The notes beneath the pieces were generated by a model, which was not told the origin of the DNA, ran no database searches, and saw nothing but the letters and a program-made list of their open reading frames with translations. Below, piece by piece: positions 6,819 through 10,857 of a DNA stretch of 10,857 nucleotides (the stretch's first letter is position 1; the number at the start of each line of letters is the position of its first letter). The position numbers were made by a program, and so were the translations under genes. This stretch comes from an uncultured Eubacteriales bacterium (GTDB lineage Bacteria; Bacillota; Clostridia; Oscillospirales; Oscillospiraceae): NCBI GenBank assembly GCA_900552475.1, contig USAC01000074.1, positions 1-10,857 on the forward strand, in the 5' to 3' direction.

Positions 6819-7618
6819 AGGATATCACCCTCGGCCAGTTTTTCCCCGGCGATACGTTTATCCACCGGCTCGACCCGCGCACGAAGATTCTGGCCGTCGT
6901 GCTCTATATCGTCGCGCTGTTTAACGCCAAGTGGCTCGTGAGCTACGGTGTCGTGGCTGCGGTGCTGCTCGCGTGCATCCTCGTCTCGAAGGTACACTTC
7001 AGCGCGCTGACCCGCGGGCTCAAGCCCGTGTTCGTGATCGTGATCTTCACGGCGGTCATGAACCTGTTCTTCACCGGCGGAACGCCGGTGTGCGACGTGT
7101 GGCTCCTGCGCCACATCACGTGGGAGGGCATCTGGTCGGCGGGCTTCATGGTCGTGCGGATCGTGATGCTCATCATGGGGACGTTCCTGCTGACGTATAC
7201 GACGAGTCCCATCTCCCTCACGGACGGGCTGGAGAGCCTGCTCGGCTTTTTGAAGAAGATTCACGCGCCGATCCATGAGCTTTCGATGATGATGTCGATC
7301 GCGCTGCGCTTTATCCCGACGCTCATCGAGGAGACGGACAAGATCATGTCCGCACAGAAGGCGCGCGGCGCCGACTTTGAAAGCGGCAATATTTTCCAGC
7401 GCGCCAAGGCGCTCATCCCGATCCTTGTGCCGCTGTTCATCAGCGCCTTCCGCCGCGCCGACGAGCTGGCGACGGCGATGGAGTGCCGCTGCTACCACGG
7501 CGGCGAGGGCCGCACGGCGCTGCACGTCCTGCGCTACCGCACGGCGGATTATCTCGTGATCGCGGGCTTTGTCCTGCTCGTCGCCGGGATCATCGCGCTG
7601 AAAAAATGCGGCCTGTAA
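6812..7618 (+). CDS. ecfT: ECF transporter transmembrane subunit EcfT
   Basis: The 268-residue membrane protein couples the EcfA ATPases to S components. Several hydrophobic segments are visible, at about residues 25-40, 43-58, 70-90, 108-130 and 245-262. The two cytoplasmic coupling helices carry the family's signature tripeptides: a canonical ARG at 184-186 (AQKARGAD) and CRC at 225-227 (AMECRCYHGG), where ARG-like sequences are usual; the central arginine is retained. It overlaps the ecfA2 stop by seven bases and has an AAGGGGGG ribosome binding site eight bases upstream. No S component gene occurs in the window, consistent with a shared (group II) module whose S partners are encoded elsewhere; the transported substrate therefore cannot be read from context. 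Confidence 0.95.
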   Translation: MLKDITLGQFFPGDTFIHRLDPRTKILAVVLYIVALFNAKWLVSYGVVAAVLLACILVSKVHFSALTRGLKPVFVIVIFTAVMNLFFTGGTPVCDVWLLRHITWEGIWSAGFMVVRIVMLIMGTFLLTYTTSPISLTDGLESLLGFLKKIHAPIHELSMMMSIALRFIPTLIEETDKIMSAQKARGADFESGNIFQRAKALIPILVPLFISAFRRADELATAMECRCYHGGEGRTALHVLRYRTADYLVIAGFVLLVAGIIALKKCGL

Positions 7619-7628
7619 ACCGGCCGCA
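7607..7628 (+). repeat. Small stem-loop across the ecfT stop codon
   Basis: TGCGGCC (7607-7613) pairs perfectly with GGCCGCA (7622-7628), with the ecfT stop codon TAA in the eight-base loop. The stem ends two bases before the GGAGG of truA (7631-7635). No T-run follows. It could tune truA translation or be a chance palindrome in GC-rich sequence. Confidence 0.35.
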
Positions 7629-7640
7629 CCGGAGGCTTTT

Positions 7641-8408
7641 ATGCGCAATATCGCCCTGATTTTAATGTATAACGGCACGGCCTACCACGGCTGGCAGGTG
7701 CAGAAGACCGAGGTCACCGTCGCGCAGACGCTGGAAAAGGGTCTGTCGATGGTCTGCGGCGAGCCGGTTCGCGTCGTCGGCTGCGGCCGGACGGACGCGG
7801 GCGTCCACGCCGAGCACTATGTGGCCAATTTCCACACGTCCTCGCGCATCCCCGTCGACCGCCTGCCCTTTGCCGTCAACACCCACATTCCGGAGGACAT
7901 CGCTGTGCTCGAGGCGTATGAGGTCGCGGACGATTTCAACGCCATCGGATCGTGCATCCGCAAGGAGTACACCTACCGGATCTATAATTCCCGCGTGAAG
8001 AACCCGTTCTATGTCAACCGGGCATACTTCTACCCGAAGCGGCTTGACGAGGACGTGATGGACCGCGCCGCCCGCGCCTTTGAGGGAACACACGACTTTG
8101 CCGCCGTGCGCAGCGTCGGTACGAACGTGCGCAGCACCGTCCGCACGATCTACTACTGCCGCGTCACGCGCAGCGGCGAACTGCTGGAGTTAAAGGTATG
8201 CGCGAACGGATTTCTGTATAATATGGTACGGGCCATCACCGGCACCGTGCTCTACGCCGCGGAGGGGAAGCTCCGGCCGGAGGACATCCCCACGATTCTC
8301 GACTCCGGCAACCGGACGCTCGCGGGGCCGACGGCGCCGCCGGGCGGACTGTACCTGACGCGCGTGTGGTATGAGGATGAAAGACTCAATGGAAAAATGG
8401 GAGTATGA
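7641..8408 (+). CDS. truA: tRNA pseudouridine(38-40) synthase TruA
   Basis: The 255-residue protein isomerises uridine to pseudouridine at positions 38-40 of the tRNA anticodon stem-loop. The catalytic aspartate is D52 in GCGRTDAGVHA (48-57), the defining TruA motif. Other family features are the N-terminal MYNGTAYHGWQ strand, RKEYTYRIYN near residue 110, a TVRTIYY segment, and the NGFLYNMVRAITG helix near residue 195. The length is typical (about 245-265 aa). The start at 7641 has GGAGG (7631-7635) five bases upstream. Position directly after ecfT is the standard Firmicutes arrangement, in which these genes usually sit between rplQ and rplM-rpsI; those ribosomal genes are absent here. The 3' end overlaps the next gene. 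Confidence 0.97.
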   Translation: MRNIALILMYNGTAYHGWQVQKTEVTVAQTLEKGLSMVCGEPVRVVGCGRTDAGVHAEHYVANFHTSSRIPVDRLPFAVNTHIPEDIAVLEAYEVADDFNAIGSCIRKEYTYRIYNSRVKNPFYVNRAYFYPKRLDEDVMDRAARAFEGTHDFAAVRSVGTNVRSTVRTIYYCRVTRSGELLELKVCANGFLYNMVRAITGTVLYAAEGKLRPEDIPTILDSGNRTLAGPTAPPGGLYLTRVWYEDERLNGKMGV

Positions 8409-9576
8409 CCTGGGCAACCCCCAGGAGGAGGCGCCCCGGCGCATCCAGAAGAAAAACTACAAAAAGCGCCTGAAGTGGCTGGGGATCGCGGCGGCCGTGG
8501 TGCTCGCGGTCGTGGCGGTCGCGCTGCTGTGGGATCACGGCAGCTTCGACGGTCTGCGCCGCGCCGTGATCTACCGGCAGGCGCAGAAGGACGAGACGGG
8601 CTGCGCCCAGCTCTACCGCTACGCCGTGGAGAAGAGCGCGGTGTTCACATCGCTCGATGGGAGCCTGATTATGGCCTCCGACGGGCAGATCAGCGTCCTC
8701 GGTGAGGACGGGGCCGTTCGCTACCACACGCAGGTGAAGTTCTCGCACGCGGCCGTGTTTGCGGCGGGCGGGCGCGCCGTCGCCTATGACATCGGCGGCA
8801 CGGAGATCTATGTCCTCGACAGCCACGGCCTTGTGCGCCAGCTGACGTGCGGCGGTGAGATCCTCGCCGTCACCGCAAACGAGGGCGGCATGCTCGCCGC
8901 GACGGTCAACAAGAGCGGCTATAAGGCCGCCGTCGAGGTCTACGACGCGAAGGGAAGCATGACCTTTGAGTTCGACTCGTCCGACCGCTTCGTCATGACC
9001 GCCGCCGTCACGTCCGACGGCAAGCACCTCGCCGCCGTCACGATGGGGCAGGAGGACGGCAGCTACCGCAGCAGCATCGTCTTTTACAAGCTCACGTCCG
9101 AGACGCCCGCGGCGACCTGCACGCTCGAGGGCGGCGCGGTCTATGACATCGGCCATGTCGGCAGCCGTCTGTGCGCCGTGTCGGAGGACGCGCTGCACTT
9201 TCTGAGCAGCGGCGGTAAGGAGACGGCGAGCTACAGCTTCGGCGGGAAGTACCTGCGCCGGTGCAGCCTGAGCGGCGACGGCTATGCCGCGCTTCTGCTC
9301 GGCGACTATAAGTCCGGCAGTCAGGCCGTGCTCGCCACGGTCAGCAGCGCCGGCAGCGAGATTGCGCGTCTGGAGATCAGCAGCGAGGTGCTGGGCATCT
9401 CCGCCGCCGGGCGGTATATCGCGGTGCTCTACAGTGACCGCCTGACGATCTATGACAAAAACTGGAACGAACACGCAACGCTTGAGGGCGTGAGCACGGC
9501 GCGGCAGGTGCTCATGCGCGCGGACGGCTCGGCCGTGCTGGCCGGTTCCGCTTCCGCGAGTCTCTATCTGCCGTAA
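8389..9576 (+). CDS. Membrane-anchored beta-propeller-like protein (DUF5711-like)
   Basis: This protein of about 395 residues has a basic cytoplasmic N terminus (RRIQKKNYKKRLKW), one transmembrane segment at about residues 30-48, and a long outward-facing domain, so it is probably a signal-anchored extracytoplasmic protein. The domain is built of seven or eight degenerate repeats of beta-propeller type, each with a small-residue/DG turn followed by an alternating hydrophobic strand, for example around residues 87-113, 202-234, 292-319 and 333-358 (SAAGRYIAVLYSDRLTIYD). I recall such proteins as DUF5711, common beside cvpA in Oscillospiraceae; this was not searched. Function is unknown. In-frame ATGs at 8371, 8377 and 8389 are possible; 8389 is preferred because GAGG (8373-8376) lies upstream, though the spacing is long. 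It overlaps truA by 20 bases, which suggests coupled translation. Confidence 0.75.
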   Translation: MEKWEYDLGNPQEEAPRRIQKKNYKKRLKWLGIAAAVVLAVVAVALLWDHGSFDGLRRAVIYRQAQKDETGCAQLYRYAVEKSAVFTSLDGSLIMASDGQISVLGEDGAVRYHTQVKFSHAAVFAAGGRAVAYDIGGTEIYVLDSHGLVRQLTCGGEILAVTANEGGMLAATVNKSGYKAAVEVYDAKGSMTFEFDSSDRFVMTAAVTSDGKHLAAVTMGQEDGSYRSSIVFYKLTSETPAATCTLEGGAVYDIGHVGSRLCAVSEDALHFLSSGGKETASYSFGGKYLRRCSLSGDGYAALLLGDYKSGSQAVLATVSSAGSEIARLEISSEVLGISAAGRYIAVLYSDRLTIYDKNWNEHATLEGVSTARQVLMRADGSAVLAGSASASLYLP

Positions 9577-9585
9577 GGAGGAACT

Positions 9586-10230
9586 ATGGCACTCATCGCA
9601 GATCTGCTTATCGCGGCGGCTCTGCTCGCGGCGGTTGTCATCGGCGCGAGACGGGGGCTGCTCAGGAGCCTGACAGGGCTTGTGGTCGTGGTGCTAGCGT
9701 TTGTGCTGGCGTCGTGGGCGGCGGACCGTCTGGCCGATCCCGTGGCGCAGAAGCTCTCCCCGCTCGTCGAGCGGCGCATCGAGCAGAAGCTCACGCAGCA
9801 GGAGTCGGCCTCGGCCGAGAGCGTGCTCGCGGATTTCGGCTTCATCGGCGAGCGCCTGCAGGAGCTGACGCAGCAGGTGGTACGCGCCGCGCAGGAGTCG
9901 GGTGCGTCGCTGCTGGCGGCGCTGTCGCAGAGCGTGGCGCACTCGGTGGCGTATACGCTGGTATACGTCGTATCGTTCGTGCTGCTGCTTCTGGTGCTGG
10001 GGCTTTTGTCAAAGCCGCTCCAGCTCGTCACGAAGCTCCCGGTGATCCACGGGGCCAACGCCGTCGGCGGCGGTGCGCTCGGCCTTTTGTGGGGCGCGCT
10101 GGTCGTGTTCGTGGTCGTGTGGGCGCTGCGTAAATTTGATATTCTGCTTACCCCGGAGACGGTGGAGCAGTCCCGTCTGCTGCGCTTTTTCGCCGAGCAC
10201 AGCCCGCTGGACTGGATTTCCGGTCTCTGA
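9586..10230 (+). CDS. CvpA-family membrane protein
   Basis: The 214-residue protein has four predicted membrane segments at about residues 5-20, 27-46, 119-142 and 156-182. A charged, glutamine-rich stretch (47-118), probably helical, separates the second and third, as in the CvpA (colicin V production protein) family. The GARRGLLRSLTGL motif after the first segment (20-32) and the glycine-rich fourth segment (GGGALGLLWGAL) are typical of the family. CvpA proteins are linked to envelope functions and, in Enterobacteria, to colicin V export and stress tolerance; a molecular activity is not established. AAGGAGG (9575-9581), overlapping the stop of the preceding gene, supports the start. The close fit to the propeller gene suggests that the two products may act together at the membrane. 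Confidence 0.85.
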   Translation: MALIADLLIAAALLAAVVIGARRGLLRSLTGLVVVVLAFVLASWAADRLADPVAQKLSPLVERRIEQKLTQQESASAESVLADFGFIGERLQELTQQVVRAAQESGASLLAALSQSVAHSVAYTLVYVVSFVLLLLVLGLLSKPLQLVTKLPVIHGANAVGGGALGLLWGALVVFVVVWALRKFDILLTPETVEQSRLLRFFAEHSPLDWISGL

Positions 10231-10267
10231 TGCGATAAAAATCCCGATTGGTTAACGGAGGAAAACT

Positions 10268-10857
10268 ATGCAACCTACTCTTTGTTCCCGATGCAAGAAG
10301 AATGTGGCCGTGGTGTTCATCTCCCGTACGAATGAGAAGAACGAGACGGTCAATGAGGGCCTCTGCCTCAAGTGTGCGGCGCAGCTCGGGCTGCCGCAGG
10401 TGGAGGACATGATGAAGCGCATGGGCATCAGCCCGGACGATCTCGAGGGACTGAACAACGAGATGATGCAGGCCTTCGGCGGCGCCGAGGAGATGAGCGA
10501 CCTGCCCGAGGGCGACGGCGAGGACGACGAGGAGAGCGGCAAGACCGCGACGTTCCCGTTCCTCAACCGCCTGTTCGGCAGCGGCTCCCCCGCGGAAAAG
10601 CCCGAGGAGGGCGGCGCCGCGGGCGGCAAGTCCCGCGACACGCGCGAGCGCAAGGCCGATAAGAAGAAAAAGTATCTCGACAACTACTGCATCAACCTCT
10701 CCCAGCGCGCCCGCGACGGCAAGCTCGACGCCGTCATCGGCCGCGCCGAGGAGATCGAGCGCGTCGTTCAGATCCTCAACCGCCGCCAGAAGAACAATCC
10801 CTGCCTCATCGGTGAGCCGGGCGTCGGCAAGACCGCTGTCGCGGAGGGACTTGCCGT
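10268..10857 (+). CDS. ATP-dependent Clp protease ATPase subunit, ClpE/ClpC-type, N-terminal part
   Basis: The gene runs off the window; about 196 codons are visible. The protein starts with a zinc-finger-like pair CSRC (6-9) and CLKC (33-36), 23 residues apart, as in ClpE of Gram-positive bacteria, and lacks the double Clp_N repeat that opens ClpC. A helical stretch (44-72), an acidic linker (74-90) and a basic, glycine-rich linker (about 108-135) lead into the first AAA+ domain, marked by INLSQRARDGKLDAVIGR, ILNRRQKNNPCLIGEPGVGKT and Walker A GEPGVGKT at 182-189. Family members unfold substrates and pass them to ClpP. The second AAA domain and the ClpP-binding loop lie beyond the window. 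GGAGG (10257-10261) six bases upstream supports the start. The 37-base gap after cvpA has no terminator, so read-through from the operon is likely. Confidence 0.92.
   Translation, partial: MQPTLCSRCKKNVAVVFISRTNEKNETVNEGLCLKCAAQLGLPQVEDMMKRMGISPDDLEGLNNEMMQAFGGAEEMSDLPEGDGEDDEESGKTATFPFLNRLFGSGSPAEKPEEGGAAGGKSRDTRERKADKKKKYLDNYCINLSQRARDGKLDAVIGRAEEIERVVQILNRRQKNNPCLIGEPGVGKTAVAEGLA

Noticed and set aside
5087..7618. A complete vitamin or metal importer with assigned substrate
   Set aside because: Only the energizing subunits are present. Without an S component or a riboswitch in the window, no substrate can be assigned.

Overview
The window reads as a GC-rich chromosomal segment of a Gram-positive anaerobe in the Bacillota, most likely in or near the Oscillospiraceae (the Flavonifractor/Oscillibacter-like gut commensals). 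The inference rests on: strong AGGAGG-type ribosome binding sites, the ecfA1-ecfA2-ecfT-truA gene order typical of Firmicutes, an aconitase-family protein paired with a homodimeric NADP isocitrate dehydrogenase, and a Clp ATPase that begins with a zinc finger. No database search was possible, so the taxon is an inference. All genes lie on the plus strand. No tRNA, rRNA, CRISPR array, transposase or phage gene was recognised.

Region 1 (1-413) has no convincing gene. It starts with about 50 bases of nearly pure C/G that may be a contig edge or low-quality sequence. A long imperfect hairpin at 221-270 looks like an interspersed palindromic element. A candidate promoter (332-360) and a small leader hairpin (378-394) precede the first gene.

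Region 2 (414-3885) is a two-gene metabolic operon: an aconitase-superfamily hydratase and an NADP-type isocitrate dehydrogenase, seven bases apart. Together they would carry citrate through isocitrate to 2-oxoglutarate, the oxidative branch used by many anaerobes to supply glutamate. The operon is followed by a dense run of inverted repeats (3877-4041) and a textbook intrinsic terminator (4068-4107).

Region 3 (4133 to the window end) begins with a near-consensus sigma-A promoter and continues as one closely packed series: an RlmI-like SAM methyltransferase, the energizing module of an ECF vitamin/metal transporter (ecfA1, ecfA2, ecfT; no substrate-binding S component in view), tRNA pseudouridine synthase truA, a membrane-anchored beta-propeller-like protein (DUF5711-like), a CvpA-family membrane protein, and the start of a ClpE/ClpC-type AAA+ unfoldase cut off by the window end. 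Gaps are 37 bases or less and three junctions overlap or nearly touch, so co-transcription is likely, although no transcript data are available.

The window is mostly housekeeping. The points most worth checking are the two structured intergenic repeats, the DUF5711-CvpA-Clp neighbourhood, and the zinc-finger Clp ATPase. I see no clear evidence of an undescribed defence, mobile or biosynthetic system.
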